Assembly (NCBI RefSeq): GCF_000213175.1
Contig: NW_009799179.1
Location: 4,752,171-4,816,170 of the forward strand
Direction of reading: 5' to 3'
Source: Neurospora tetrasperma FGSC 2508
Taxonomy: Eukaryota; Ascomycota; Sordariomycetes; Sordariales; Sordariaceae
Length of the DNA: 64,000 nucleotides
A program made the translations under genes and the position numbers. This document shows, piece after piece, positions 46,601-58,597 of the stretch. How positions within the stretch are numbered: position 1 is the stretch's first letter; the number at the start of each line of letters is the position of its first letter. The notes under the pieces were generated by a model. That model saw only the letters and a program-made list of their open reading frames with translations, had not been told where the DNA came from and did no database searches.

Positions 46601-48422
46601 TTGAGCTTGCAGGTCCCTATAAAAGTGCGCCAATAGATGTACATGTGCCAATTTGGCCAGCGAGTTAGTATGCAAATAGGTAGTAATCATACAAATGCCT
46701 ATACTGTAAATTCCTTATTACGGATGGCTAGCTGTAGGCATTTTAGGGATGTTATGGATTTTCAGTTGCATGATGCACTTTCAGGGGAAATGACTGCAGT
46801 GACTACTAGTCGCTCCGATTTTTTTTTGATTTTTTTTCTTGGTGGGGAGACGCCAAAATGGATACCCAATTTCATCGGTCAAACAGGTAGATAGGTGATG
46901 CACAAGAGAGGAAACACGGCACATGATGCCTATTATTGTCAACGCCGCCGATGACGTTGACTAACGACTGTCAAAACCACTGCCGAGACCCCATCGGCTG
47001 CCAATCTTGCCCGCCGAGCTACTTGAAGTAGTGTACAGTACCGCACCCGCGTCCGCGGCCGGGACTGGGAGTCAAAGTTGCATCAGTCATCTTGGCAGCC
47101 CAAAAAGCAAAGTTGCCAAGAAGCATTGAGTGAAAAGTCCACTTCGATGGCTCTCTGATGTAAGGACCCTCGTTAATGAAAGTCGACGTCAGCCTTATCT
47201 GCAAAGGCAGCTGAGAAATTCAGAAGGTAGTAAGGTACGTAGCGTACACATTTACCGGCAATGGAAGATGCGAATTCTACTATGTAGTGGTGTAGGTACC
47301 TCTAGACTCCAAACTTCCCATAAGGAAGGGCGGGATGAGGTACCTCGTGAAAGTACTACCTCCGAGGACTAGACCACAACAGGGACCAGACATGTTCCAA
47401 ACCACCGAAATGGGGGCCGCCGAGCTTCAATCACAAAATAAACCGACGAGCCTCACCAAGTGCAAAAGGAGACCATGCAACGGCTCCAACTGAAGTCGGG
47501 GAAAGCGCCCACTTATTATCAGTAGTGTAGTTGAACAATGGCGGTGATGCCTTGTTCTTGTGTAGCACATACCGGAATCCTGAGAACACACACCGAAAAC
47601 ATCACAAGACAGGTGTTGTGAGCCTCCACATTTACATCTACACTAGTGAGCACCTAGTCTAGCACGACCATGGACCGTGACGCTACTCCTTAGTTCCAAG
47701 AAAAGACAAGGAGCGAGATGCCACCGCAATTTGATGACGACTTTGTTAGTTAGAGACGGTCGGTAATGTACCGGAGTCTAGGTAGGCTCTCTTCCAACAT
47801 ATCAGTTACGACGATGTCAATAATTGACACTCTTACCCCTATTTGAATGTAGAATAGACAGACCGGCATGTGTCACACACCTACCGACGTAGAGTCTATA
47901 TTACAAGTTATTGTCAGCAAAGATACGTGAAGATTGAAGCAATGATTTTCTCTTTTTATTTAGAACCAAAAAAAACACCAGAAGAAAACAAAAAAAAACA
48001 TCGGAAACTATGTTCACTTTCAGGGACGGCCATGTTACTGGAAGCGCATTCTGGGTGCAGACGGAACGTATGATGTAGATGCTTCCGCAAATGCATCGAG
48101 GTATATGGCTGTCTTGGACCATCAGAACCAAGCTCGTCAAGATTTGAACATGAATTCATCAAGCTTTGGCATCGAAATATTGTTGCGAACAAAAGCTTCG
48201 AGTTGGCAGCAGAAAGACCTAGTAAGCTTTTGGCCCTTTCGCCAGATACAAATGACCTCATCTCGATTTTTCTTCTCTTCACGTCACTCATTTCTCCTCC
48301 AGCCTGTCCGCTCATCATCATTACTCGTGAAAGTCCACCACCTATCCCAAACAGGCGTGCTTCCAAAAAACCGTACTTTTACGAATTTCTCATAGGACCC
48401 CCCCCCCCACCTACAAACTCCC

Positions 48423-50570
48423 CTACGGACTCCCACCATCAGCAAAGCACACCTCCTTGTACCTCGCCAGCCCGGGCATCTTCTCCTGCACCTTCAAAAA
48501 TGTCTCAAACTCACACCACCCATCCACCCTTTCCGCATCACACTCCGGATGGCTCCACCCCAACGGGACCGTCCGTTGATTTAGCACAAAATGGACATAC
48601 TTCGTCTCCTCTCCCTCATCCTCATAGCCCGACCGATCAGCCTTCAACGGCTTTGGCGTCTTGATAATCTCGATATCGAGTCTCGCGCCAAAGGGCGTCA
48701 TGTGCGACACCGTGAAGTTGTGTTCGCCCGGGTATTTATCGGCGGGAAGGTCCTCTTCGAACTGGGTTAATCCAAAAGCCGCAAGGATGGAGACAATGTT
48801 GGTGTCATGTGAGAAGTCGAGATACAGAGACTGGTTGAGCGGAAAGGTGACGGTATTGTTGTCGAGGGTCACGTTGACTTGGGTCTCGGAGTAGGGGATG
48901 GTGTGGTTTTGGAGGCGGGCGAGGACTTCCTGCTGAAAACCGATGCCGATGGCGCGGCCGGTCTCGGAGCCGAAGGCGTTGTTGCCGTAGAATTGGAGGT
49001 CGTGGGAGTAGCCAAAGCCGATCCATTCTTCATAGGTGAAAAGGGAGCAGAAGCGGCTGTAGCCGCTTGCGACCTACAGAAAATGTGAGTTTGATATGAA
49101 ACAAGTGGTAGGAGCGAGGTGGCGCTTGACTTACTGTGTCGTAGGCGCATAAGGTCTGGGCGGCATAAGTGTCATCGAGCGTCCAGTTATAACCCGTAAC
49201 GAGCTTGGAGAAACGCTCAGTTGCTGGAGTTGATGAAGTTAGCTGTGTGCAACTGATTTCACTCAGGCCATTTATCATCCAGAATCCGCGTACCATTCTG
49301 CAAGTAGTGGCCGACCCAGATATCGCGGGCCGCAGAGCCAAGGCCGTCTTCCCTTTCGTTGGGGCAGTTCATATAGCCTGCCAAGGAGTTGTTGAGATTG
49401 GAGCCTTCGATGATGACTTCGAGGGTGACGTTGTTGGGCCTTTACAAGATCAATATCCAAATTCAACCGTTCGTAATATCACATGGGGGTGGGGCGTGGA
49501 GGGGAAAGAACTTACCATTCCAGGCCGAACATACCAGCCAAGAAGTTCTCCGCAGATCTCAGCATGCGGTCTTGGGTCTATGTTTCTCTAGTTAGCACCC
49601 AACTCCAAAACTGATCTTTACGGACAGCCAGCTGCATACCGTCGTACGAGCGATAATCTTGGTGTTGGGGTCATAGAGCGACGAATACATGTAAGCGTGC
49701 AGGACACCAGAGTCGAACAGTTCCTGGCGACCTCTGGGGACGAGAATCTCAGTGCCCATCTGATACTTCCAGTTGTTCAGGAACTCGAGTTCGCCCGTAG
49801 CGTTGAACTTGCCAGTCGCATTGGCAAGACGGGCACCGAAAGACTCCACGTTAGAGCCTCCAGTGGGATAGCGAGAGCCATGACGAGAGACCATCTAAAG
49901 CACGACAAAAATGGTCAGCATTGATCGCGGTACTCCTAGTGCCGCATTACTCTCTAGATCTCAGTGCGCCTACCTGAAGCCAAATAATCTCGGCACCATC
50001 AGGCAGCGGCCACTCGTCCACGCCAAACCCTGTCGAGGGCGTATAAGGCGTCAGAAATCCCATCATGCCGAAAATGCTCAGATTGCCTGGGTGCCAGCCC
50101 TGAATCGGCACCTGTGTCTGCAGCGGCGCATTAGGTACGTAGGTAGCAGCATGGTCAAAGGTTCTGGTCTGGGCCATGAAAGGCGCTTTGCCTGTGGCCG
50201 TCTTTCCAATCCAGGGGCCTGGGCTGGTGTTGAAGTAATCGGGTACCGTGGATGTGGGCTTGCATGGGCAGTCCTCCTCGCCCGAAGATCTCTGATCATC
50301 TCGGGCTTGAAGCGGTGTCGGGCTGGCGAGCTCAGATGGACGCGGCTTGATACCGAACAGGGTGCCGTTGCACGCAAGTATGTTGAACGCGAAGAGGACG
50401 GCGAGCGAGACGGCGCCAGAAGCCAGGAGGATAGACAGTTTGCGCTTCAGACGCTGCCCAGGACTGGGTTGCGTGTCATGAGCAAGAAGCGGGCGTAACA
50501 CCAGCTCTTCCTTCTCAGCTAGGCCAACGGGACTGTAGCCTGGCGCTTGAGGATTGATGGGCGAACGCAT
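48423..50570 (-). CDS. Histidine acid phosphatase (phytase-like) with N-terminal membrane anchor
   Basis: Six exons on the minus strand, 50570-49974, 49894-49640, 49577-49516, 49439-49294, 49223-49135 and 49073-48423, encode about 599 aa. The catalytic motif RHGSRYP (RHGxRxP; His204 is the phosphate acceptor) starts at residue 203, and the proton-donor HD pair is at 472-473 (FSHDTN). Other family segments are QDRMLRSAENFLAG, FGLEWPNNVTLEVI and YMNCPNE. The protein starts with about 45 polar residues, then one hydrophobic segment (LSILLASGAVSLAVLFAFNI) and a Cys/Pro linker, so it looks like a type II membrane protein with the enzyme outside or in the lumen; several NxT/S sites agree. It hydrolyses phosphomonoesters, possibly phytate. 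The C-terminus ends in a Cys-containing tail (WCEFETF, KEVCFADGGSP). Confidence 0.9.
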
Positions 50571-51859
50571 CTTGACGGTTGTCTATGCGCCCCTTGGTGG
50601 TTCGAACTGCGGACGACCGAGGATTGTTGAATCATGGTTTACGCGGCGAAGGAGGGTCAGCATTTTGAATGGCATGGCTGGAAACAAGATCCTGGCTTGT
50701 TTGACGGAAAATATGCCCGGAAAATGTACGGTGGTGACGTGTACAGGAAGTTGACCGGCTACGTAGTACCCGACCACGAGGGGACGGCATATAGTCGCAC
50801 CGTGACCATGTTACCTCAGCTAGTCGCTTAGCGGTACACTAGAGGATTGCAGTAAACAAAGGGAAGGTGGTGAGGTCCGATGATAGGCGATACGACGGCA
50901 ATTGGGATGACGGTGGAGGAGGTTGGTCTGTTGAAGTGAAATGGGACGATCGGGGACAAATTCGTGCCGACGGAGCTGCAGAGGTGGAATTAAGGTTGAG
51001 CTTGCCGGCAGGCGGTTGCCAAGCGCTAACTATAAACGGGAAGTAGTGTTACATACCCTACGGTCGCGAGCCAATCGTATCACACATACGCCAACCCCGC
51101 ACCGGGCCTGGACGATCACGGTCCTGCAAAGTGCCGAATCGCCGGATTGCCAGCCATCTTCATAGTACCTACCGTTGGACACTGGCTTCCACGTTTGTAA
51201 GATGGTTGGACCAAGAGCCTCGCATGAGCCTCAAAAAAGGTTGGGGCACCAGGAGACGGCGCTTTCCCCAGAGATGATCTCATACATGATTTGGAAAAAA
51301 AAAAAAAAAAAAAAAATCCAATAGACTAACAGTCGGAATTGTACGCTACGTTGTTTTTAGAGAGTAAAAGAAGTTGAGCAATCCAACACAACATCGGTTC
51401 GTTTGTTAGTCTGGTTCTTTGGCGATGGGTTGAACAGGGTAGAGCAGTGAGGTCCTATTAGCCTCAATCACGCTCTTCGTTTGAAGCAACGGACAGTGAC
51501 CAGGGCGTAATACGCTACAGAAGCCTCTTTATGCCCCCCTCTCCGTCTTCTTCAAGATCCCTGAAACTGCAAGATACCAGTCTATGGCACCCATCCGTTG
51601 GGAGCCCGAAAGCCTCCCCGCTTTCAGTCAAAACGGGTGCTTTTTGTACCAGACCAACAGACAAAGCCAGGGCTGGATTGTAGAGGCTCACAATATCAAT
51701 ATCTTTTAGGCTATAGATAGAATATATTGTCGCTTTGTGACATGCAACAACTTTGTGTGAGCATATCCACCCCTGCACCCACGCTTGAACTTCATAGACG
51801 CTTTGCAATGCGCAACCGCTCTTATTATCAGTTTTGAAGGTTTCTACACCCGCTTCTCT
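50571..51859. other. 1.3-kb spacer upstream of the phosphatase gene
   Basis: It contains the phosphatase promoter and, on the right, the 3' UTR of CRT10. A 22-base A run is at 51295-51316. I see no gene. Confidence 0.5.
51295..51316. repeat. Poly-A tract (22 nt)
   Basis: An uninterrupted A run in a spacer. There is no retroelement-like sequence beside it that I can recognise, so I treat it as a simple repeat. Confidence 0.9.
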
Positions 51860-54558
51860 TCAGACAACGAGTAGGTCTTCGTCGTCCTTTGTTTTCATAA
51901 TGATATATGTTAAAATCGTATGGTCCAGATAATGTAGTACCAGCCTCCATTTCTTCAACGCCGGTTCTTGGCCTTCATCGCCCTCTTTGTGCAACGAGAT
52001 ACCGTCCGTTTTTGGGTCAGGCATAGGGGAAATGGCAATGCCATGGAGAGTACACCACGGGCGCATCCGTTTGTCCTCTTCTGACCGACGCGGCAAAACC
52101 ATTTCCACGCGGAATCCACGGCGTACTGGTGCACCGTAGAAAAGCTTTGCCGTCTTTGTCAGACGCACTAAGGCAACACGGCCACAGAGTGATCCGAGGA
52201 CTACGAGGCTGAGCTCTGGTACGTGGAGGAGCATACCGATTCGCTGCGAATAGTCTCGGTGGAGGTCATATGGTGACTGATGCCGGTTAAGGTGGTTGTG
52301 ATACGGAAGAACTTGCCTGCAAAGCACAGGTGTGCCCTGGGGATCCATATGTATCAAGCAGACATCTGTCGAAGAGGTCAAGAGTATGGACATATTCTTC
52401 GTCGCATAGCGCGAAAAGAAATCGCATTTACTGAACGGGACCGCAGGGGTGCGCCAGCGCGAATATCGTTCGCGTCTTAGGCTTGATGAGTCTGGAACAT
52501 GCGCAAATCTCGGTACGATGAACTGAGCCATATGGATGCCGTCGTGGGTATCATCCAGGTACGCCCGAGGAGCCTGACGAGGCCTGGGATGTTCACCGCT
52601 CAAGATTATGGACCGCCGGTCGGTAAGCCCAAAATCAACGTTGGTCCATGGCCTAGCCGCATCCAAAATCTCCGTCTCTTCCTCCGCCCCGCTTTCTTCG
52701 TCCAAGTCTTCCTCAATAAGGAACCCAGCGATTCTTTCCGGGCCGATGAATGAAGAATTATGGGGCGCGGGAATGAGATATGAGAGAGGATTTGCCAGAT
52801 CCCTCACATAGGAAAGGCTATTGGTTGTGTCCAGCCATAATTGCGCACTACGCAATGTTCCACCTGAAAACTCCGAAGGCGGAAGACCTAAGCACTCGTG
52901 TAAGGATGCTGTTTGCTTGAAAGATCTATCAGGCAAAACCATGACGCCCCAACCGATACTGAGATCCTTGAAGTCAGTCAAAACAATTCATCTGACGAGG
53001 ACAAGAACAAGGAACCATGGGAACGTAAATGCATACTCACTGTGACGGCGTAACGTAGTTCATCTTGGACGTCTCATGCATGATATCAACTGGAGGATAT
53101 CCCAGTCGCCATATGTCAAGGAACCATGTCCGCTGCTTTATATCTTGAGCGACCACGTACTCCGCACAACCTTGCTCGTCATCACAGAAAGATATGTTCG
53201 GAATGTTGCTTCCACGGGAATCGAGAGGTAGGATGATCTTCCACGTCCTAGTTCGAGTCCGGACGTCTCTCTCCAGGCCAAGAGCTGTCTGGCCGGGCCA
53301 GATCTGGGGAGATGGATCTAAATAAGATGTAAGATCATCTTTCGGTTTATGATGTCGATGCTGGCGGAGCGCAAAAGCAAACACCGTGACTTCAGCCCTG
53401 TTGGAGCTGACAGCCAGTAGACGTGATTCTTGATGGATCGCAATTCCCCAAGCAGACTCGCCCACATTTTCATGAAAAAATTCTCTGGGTATCAATGAGC
53501 GGGGAGGAGGTCTGCCATTCGCTTCCCTTTGTCGACTCGCTGATACAATGTAGTGGGCAATTGTGTGCGTGTAGTAGGCTCCGACATCGCCGTCATCAAA
53601 GGCAAAAAAGAGAACTTCCAGGTGGCCCAAATTACCGATCATAAGGTGGTTGATCTGGTGGCCGAACGACTGATCGATAGCTGGTCTGACGGGCCAGTCA
53701 GTCTTCAGTTTTTTAGGTTTCAGTACCAAGCAGGGCCGGGGAAGAAAGTTCGGGCCCTTCCGGGGGATGAACACGTGTATCTTATTCTGATAAGATGCAA
53801 AATAAAGCTGCGTCTCCTGTCAGCGAGCGCATTCAAACTATCACCAAGCAGCCGATATACGCACGTTGTATTTTTGTGACAGAGCAGTCAAATTCAACCG
53901 CAACCTCTGAGCTCGTGGAAACCTCTGCCGCCTCTGCTCCCACCCCATTTCCTCCTGTTGCTGAAGCTGCTGGAGCTGGTTTTGCTGTTGCGGCAATTGT
54001 AACTGGGGCAAGAGATCATCAGCTACCCCCGGCGCCTGCAGCCATGTCGGTATTTGTGGTAGTAGTGTTGGAGGCATGGTAGCCGCAGACTGGGAAAGTG
54101 GTGCCGCTGCAAATGGCCCCCAGGTAGCGACCATATCAGGAGTCACCCCTATAGCCCAGTCGTGTTCATTGAGTTCGATACTATCAATCTCATCAGATAA
54201 TTCATCATCCGTGTTGTCGTCAGAGACGTCGTCATCTATATCGAAACTATGCCACGGCTCGTAAACAAAGCTTTTGATCTCTGGGCCGACGTCTGCACCG
54301 AACTGTCCAATGTCTGAAATTAGCACAGAGATGGCAAAACCTCGAAGAAAGTCCCGGCGCCCGTGCCGTTACGCAAGAGTCTCAGGAGGGTTGTTCACAG
54401 CTTACTCTGCTTTCTGCGGTCTGGACATGACAAAAGCGACTGACGCTGAGGAAGTCTATCCCAGAACGAAAGGCGTCGTCGGCCTCGCTATCGTCTTCGC
54501 TCATGTCCGAGCTAAAATATGGCCGTGGAGTGTCAATATGCGTATACGGCTCCATCAT
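51860..54558 (-). CDS. CRT10: CRT10 family protein
   Basis: Four exons on the minus strand, 54558-54406, 54302-53865, 53816-53041 and 52958-51860, encode about 821 aa. The N-terminus is acidic (SDMSEDDSEADDAFRSGIDF) and is followed by a Gln-rich stretch (PQQQNQLQQLQQQEE). The conserved part includes INHLMIGNLGHLEVLFFAFD, DVGAYYTH and ENVGESAWGIAIHQESRLLA, followed by VSSNRAEVTVFAFAL, a pattern I associate with Crt10. The repeated strand-rich segments would fit a WD40-like propeller. Yeast Crt10 negatively affects transcription of ribonucleotide reductase genes and is also linked to a cullin-type ligase; the role here is inferred. In introns 1 and 3 frame continuity requires the second AG after the branch site. 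The first ATG follows an in-frame TGA. Confidence 0.84.
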
Positions 54559-55678
54559 GGGCCAATGTCAAAGCTGATGCTTCTGATGTGTGGCGGATCC
54601 ATTAAGCATCAACAGTTCGTGTTGATGATGAGGAAGAAATTGATAGGAGAGGTGGTAAATGGCTGTCTTTGACTGAATGAAAATAGAATTTGAGAGGGCG
54701 ATGATATTCGGCAGGAAAGCACATGGCAGCCACGTTGTAAGGGCTTCAGTTGTAGAGGCCGGCACGGACTGAGGTGGACATCGCGTAGCCCGCAAGGCAA
54801 AATAAAAAGCACTCGGGCGATAGATAGTGGAGGCACACTCAAAAGGGTAATCAAGCCGTTGAGGTTCGATGCAGGAGAAGGGGGGGGGGGGGAATCTACC
54901 AAGAGCTTCGTTGCTGCAATTTGGATGTCCGAAGCTGGAATCGCAGCTTGATTGTGCAGACTCCAAGTCTTTATACCTTCCTGGCTAAGCGCACAGCGCA
55001 CCTTCCCAAAAGCAAGAGCCTGAGCTAAATGAGTGCGGATTGTCGTCACCGGTGTGGGTGAAGATGTCGGGTGCAGTGAGGGACGGGACGGAAGATGAAA
55101 ACGTGATTTGGCAAAGGGATCAGTGGAGAGTCGGGTACGAAGCGCGCTAACAGCGGGAGGCTCCTACACAAGGCACAAAGACGTACCTCTGGTGCAACCT
55201 GCATGCCTGTTTCAGTGAGCTGTATGCTAGCGGGCACTCCCTGTATGGTTTGCTGGATAGGTACCTGTGTAGGTGGGCAAAGCGGGGTTGGCCTGCCTGT
55301 AGTCCTGCGATCCTCCAGGCTCCCGTCTTACGCCGCATCTCACGGCCCAGACACCGACAACCCGGGACCTGTCCTCCGGCGCTCTCGTGACAGCCAGGAA
55401 AACATAATAGTAGGTAGTCTTCGGAACGAGGCAGTAAATTTACAAAACATATGGCCCAAAAGTAACTGCAAATATATTCGCTTTTCCCGGTCGGCTATAT
55501 TGCATCTTTTACGCTTCCCCCCTAACGCCATGATAAATACTCCCAAATCATATCAGCAAACCCGTCAACTAGTTCTAACCGAGTGAGCCCGGCAAACTAC
55601 CTTCGGAAAGCTGGCTCGCACATCCGAGCAGATACCATATCCTAGAAATGCTATCACGCCAAAAGACACCAGCATCAC
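54559..55678. other. 1.1-kb spacer between CRT10 and GH5 genes
   Basis: It holds the CRT10 promoter and the GH5 3' UTR. A 13-base G run lies at 54880-54892. No gene is supported. Confidence 0.5.
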
Positions 55679-57115
55679 TCACTGTCTCATAAGCTCCGTC
55701 ATGTCCTTCATACGATAATCCAGCACCGGCGTAACCCAATCATCCTCAACGAGCGAGTATGACTCTTTCTCGTTGTCCTTTGGCTTGCGCGGGTTAATGG
55801 CCCAGTATCCAAAGTCGGCGTCGATCGCCTTAAGATATCTCAGGAGATTCTGCCAGTAGTTCGCATCACCGATGCCAGGACGGTCGGGCGCGCCAAACTC
55901 TCCAATCCAAACAGGCGCCAGATTTTCTTCCACCAGGTATCCCCAATTCTGACGCATGGCCTTCACGAAGGATGCATATGTGCGCTTCGAATACCGCCCT
56001 CCCATGCTTCCCCAACCGCTCCATGAATAGACATGTGCCGAATACACCAGTCTGTTTGCTACGTCAAGCTCGACCGGCCGACGTCTCACGCCCGTCAAGT
56101 CGTTACCGGACTCGGTCCCACCCACAATGATCAGCCAGTCCGGGTTTATCCTCAGCAAGGCGTTGCCTGCTCGTTCTGCCGCCGCAGCCCATCTCTCCCA
56201 CGGCATGGTGCCCCAAAGCCCGCGCACCTCATTGCGCAAGTCGGCCCCAATCACCAGCGGATTGTCGACGAAGCGGGTCATCACCGTCACCCAGTGGTCA
56301 ATCCACTCCGCCTCCGTCTGTCGTACCCGGCACAGCGAGCCAGGGAGGAAATCGTTTGCCCAGCCGGCATCGCACGGGTCAGCGCCGCAGCACCACGTCG
56401 CCGTGGTGATGTGATTGTTGACGATAACGGCTAACCCGGCGTCCGTCAAGGCGGTTACCGTCGCTTCAAACACATCCAGGGCGCGCTTGCCCACGAGATC
56501 CTGATTCGCCGCCAACAGGCGCAGCGGGACTTCCGGGTTCGAAATGACCATTTCGTCGCTGTACGGCATGCGCACGCTGTTAAAGCCAAGCGAACGGATC
56601 GTGCTGGCGATGACGTCGCGGTGTTGCACGTCAAGCCCACCCGGAATAAAAAGCTCGTCGCTGGCGCCGTACCAGTTGACTGACGAGAGCTTGAAGCGCT
56701 TGCCATTTTGGTCCACGATGTCCCGCCCTTTGGTTCGTAATGGAAGCTTATATCCGGCCGAGGACAGGAAGGTCTCGTTGGATGGCGGGGGGAGTGGTCT
56801 TTTGCTGAAGGCGAGGGAGCTGTCGTCAGGTTTCCAGGGCTTGCTTAAGGCCGCTTCGGCTTTCCACATGTAGTGGAGGAAGAAGCCCAGCAGCAGAGCT
56901 AAAATCAGGAGAATCATGCGACCAGCTTTTGTGTTTGGTGGAAGTGATATAAGTCGGCGCCGGCGGGCGCAAGAGATGGGACTGGTGAGAGCGGTGTAAG
57001 TGGATGAGGTTTGGTTGGAGAGTGGAAGCACAAGGCGGCGACCGCGGTGCCAGCCATCGGTACCAATACCGGTGCCATCATTTCCGGGTTCGGGTTCGGG
57101 TTGTTTCGGCATCAT
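55679..57115 (-). CDS. Glycoside hydrolase family 5 protein with N-terminal membrane anchor
   Basis: A single exon encodes 478 aa. Residues 1-66 are hydrophilic and end in a basic stretch (CARRRRLISL). One hydrophobic segment follows at about 67-84 (MILLILALLLGFFLHYMW), giving a type II membrane topology. The (beta/alpha)8 GH5 catalytic domain starts near 120 with GYKLPLRTKGRDIVDQNGKR and KLSSVNWYGA. The acid/base Glu is E296 in GADLRNEVRG, and the nucleophile is E406 in VWIGEFGAPD. SVRMPYSDEM and VNNHITTATWCC are further GH5 landmarks. It should cleave a beta-glycan at the cell surface or in the secretory lumen; the substrate (beta-glucan, mannan or glycolipid) cannot be read from the sequence. 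The second Met at residue 2 is an equivalent start. Confidence 0.92.
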   Translation of the reverse strand: MMPKQPEPEPGNDGTGIGTDGWHRGRRLVLPLSNQTSSTYTALTSPISCARRRRLISLPPNTKAGRMILLILALLLGFFLHYMWKAEAALSKPWKPDDSSLAFSKRPLPPPSNETFLSSAGYKLPLRTKGRDIVDQNGKRFKLSSVNWYGASDELFIPGGLDVQHRDVIASTIRSLGFNSVRMPYSDEMVISNPEVPLRLLAANQDLVGKRALDVFEATVTALTDAGLAVIVNNHITTATWCCGADPCDAGWANDFLPGSLCRVRQTEAEWIDHWVTVMTRFVDNPLVIGADLRNEVRGLWGTMPWERWAAAAERAGNALLRINPDWLIIVGGTESGNDLTGVRRRPVELDVANRLVYSAHVYSWSGWGSMGGRYSKRTYASFVKAMRQNWGYLVEENLAPVWIGEFGAPDRPGIGDANYWQNLLRYLKAIDADFGYWAINPRKPKDNEKESYSLVEDDWVTPVLDYRMKDMTELMRQ

Positions 57116-58597
57116 CTGATCAGTTTGCTATCTCTGCCGCAGATTTGGATTTGAGCCGACAAACGTTGGGTCCCTGGCCATGTTTGCCTCCTATCCGTAG
57201 ACCAAACGAAGGGCTAAGCCGATAGTTATGGAAATCGTACATCCAACTGATATAGCGAAGGACAGTCTCATCCGGTTTCTTTTTCTGACAAAAGTGTCCG
57301 ACTATGGGCGATGCTGACAAGACAAGGTATGGAAAACTTGTTAATGAATACTGCCAAGTGAATATCAACACGCTTGATTGGCCCAAACAAACGAACGGCA
57401 CCAAACCGGCATTAATCCACTAAATTCGGACACAACTGAAAGCCCGGGCGAAGAGCTGAACAGATTCAGATTCACTCTGCGTCGCAGTCATCCAAACCTC
57501 CGGATTCCGGATGAACCGGAGACGAAGCAAGCCAATCCCGGCTTAGGGCGTCTGTGACCGGACATTCCTTCCTCTACTCATGCCCTCCTTCCCCCTTTGT
57601 CGAAGTTGCCAAGGGAGATCATCGAGTTTGCGGCATGTAGAAAGCATCATGGAACTCCTCTTCATCCGGACGCAACTGAAGGGGCGGGTGACTCGCGCGA
57701 CCAACTTCCAGGTTGGGAACTATGCATACGATGGGAATGAACGAGTTGGTAGGTGTATATCTGACCGCTGTCTTCCGAATCCATCACTCAACGGCATCTT
57801 CGGACTTTGGGGTTTTCCGTTTGTCAAGTACACTACATACACTAAGGTAGTGTAAGTCAACTCGCCTTACACATCCCAACCATACCTCTACCGGAATCCC
57901 TTCCGGTGTCCGGCCCGCCGATGACCCGCTGACCCAACCACTTCCGGGGACTCCGCACGTCCCGTTCCGTCTTCGTTCTTCCCATCTTCCGCCGAAGTTT
58001 ATCTTGCTCTACCGGGAAAATTTGTCTTGGCCCATGGAGAGTCTCAATGTGAGCATTGATTACCGGGACTAGCTTTCAATGCTTTTATCGATATATCCTC
58101 AAATTCATGCATGGCTTCTCAACCAGCATTTGGTAAGCTTCGGAATACAGGACGTTGGTATGACAGGAGAAAAAGGTCGAACTAGATCAATGCGCTTCGT
58201 CTGCTGTCATCAAGACGGTGACGAAGTTATATCACCCGTACCGGGAGTTCCATCCACGCAAATGAGCTTGCCATTGGTCCATTACCGGACTTTGTTGCAT
58301 GCAAGCATGCAGGACGTAAGCTCTGAAAGATTACCTCGCCGTCTTTGCACGACCCTGGCGTCGTGGCGAAATCCGAGGGTTCTTGGGCCATTGAGAGCTG
58401 ATATGAGGACCAAAGTATTATGCATGTCCATAGGGATGAGATGAAAAGCTCACGTGGTTGGGGATAGAAGGTACGTAAACATGCGTGTGGGTATGGATTG
58501 GTGGAGTTATTTTACTTTCGTCAAAATTCATTTCAGGGAAATATTAATCTTTTTCCTTCCCTCAACTTTGCGTATTATACACCTGTCATCATTCATC
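57116..58597. other. 1.5-kb spacer upstream of the GH5 gene
   Basis: It carries the GH5 promoter and the 3' UTR of the receptor gene. A short inverted repeat (TACACTAC/GTAGTGTA) is at 57829-57854. No gene is seen. Confidence 0.5.
57829..57854. repeat. 8-bp inverted repeat with 10-bp spacer
   Basis: TACACTAC at 57829-57836 is matched by GTAGTGTA at 57847-57854. A further TACACTA lies inside the spacer. It could form a small hairpin or a dyad binding site. Confidence 0.7.

Larger units (their letters stand above)
41870..48422. other. 6.5-kb spacer with one MITE-like element
   Basis: This is the longest gene-free stretch. It carries the ammonium transporter promoter on the left, an inverted-repeat element at 46078-46600, and the 3' end of the acid phosphatase on the right, with an 11-base C run at 48398-48408. 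Small frames at 42280-45850 and 46630-48400 are overlapping and featureless. I find no tRNA or other RNA gene. Confidence 0.45.

Noticed and set aside
51295-51316. Poly-A tract considered as the tail of a LINE or SINE
   Set aside because: The flanking sequence lacks element-like sequence or a target-site duplication.
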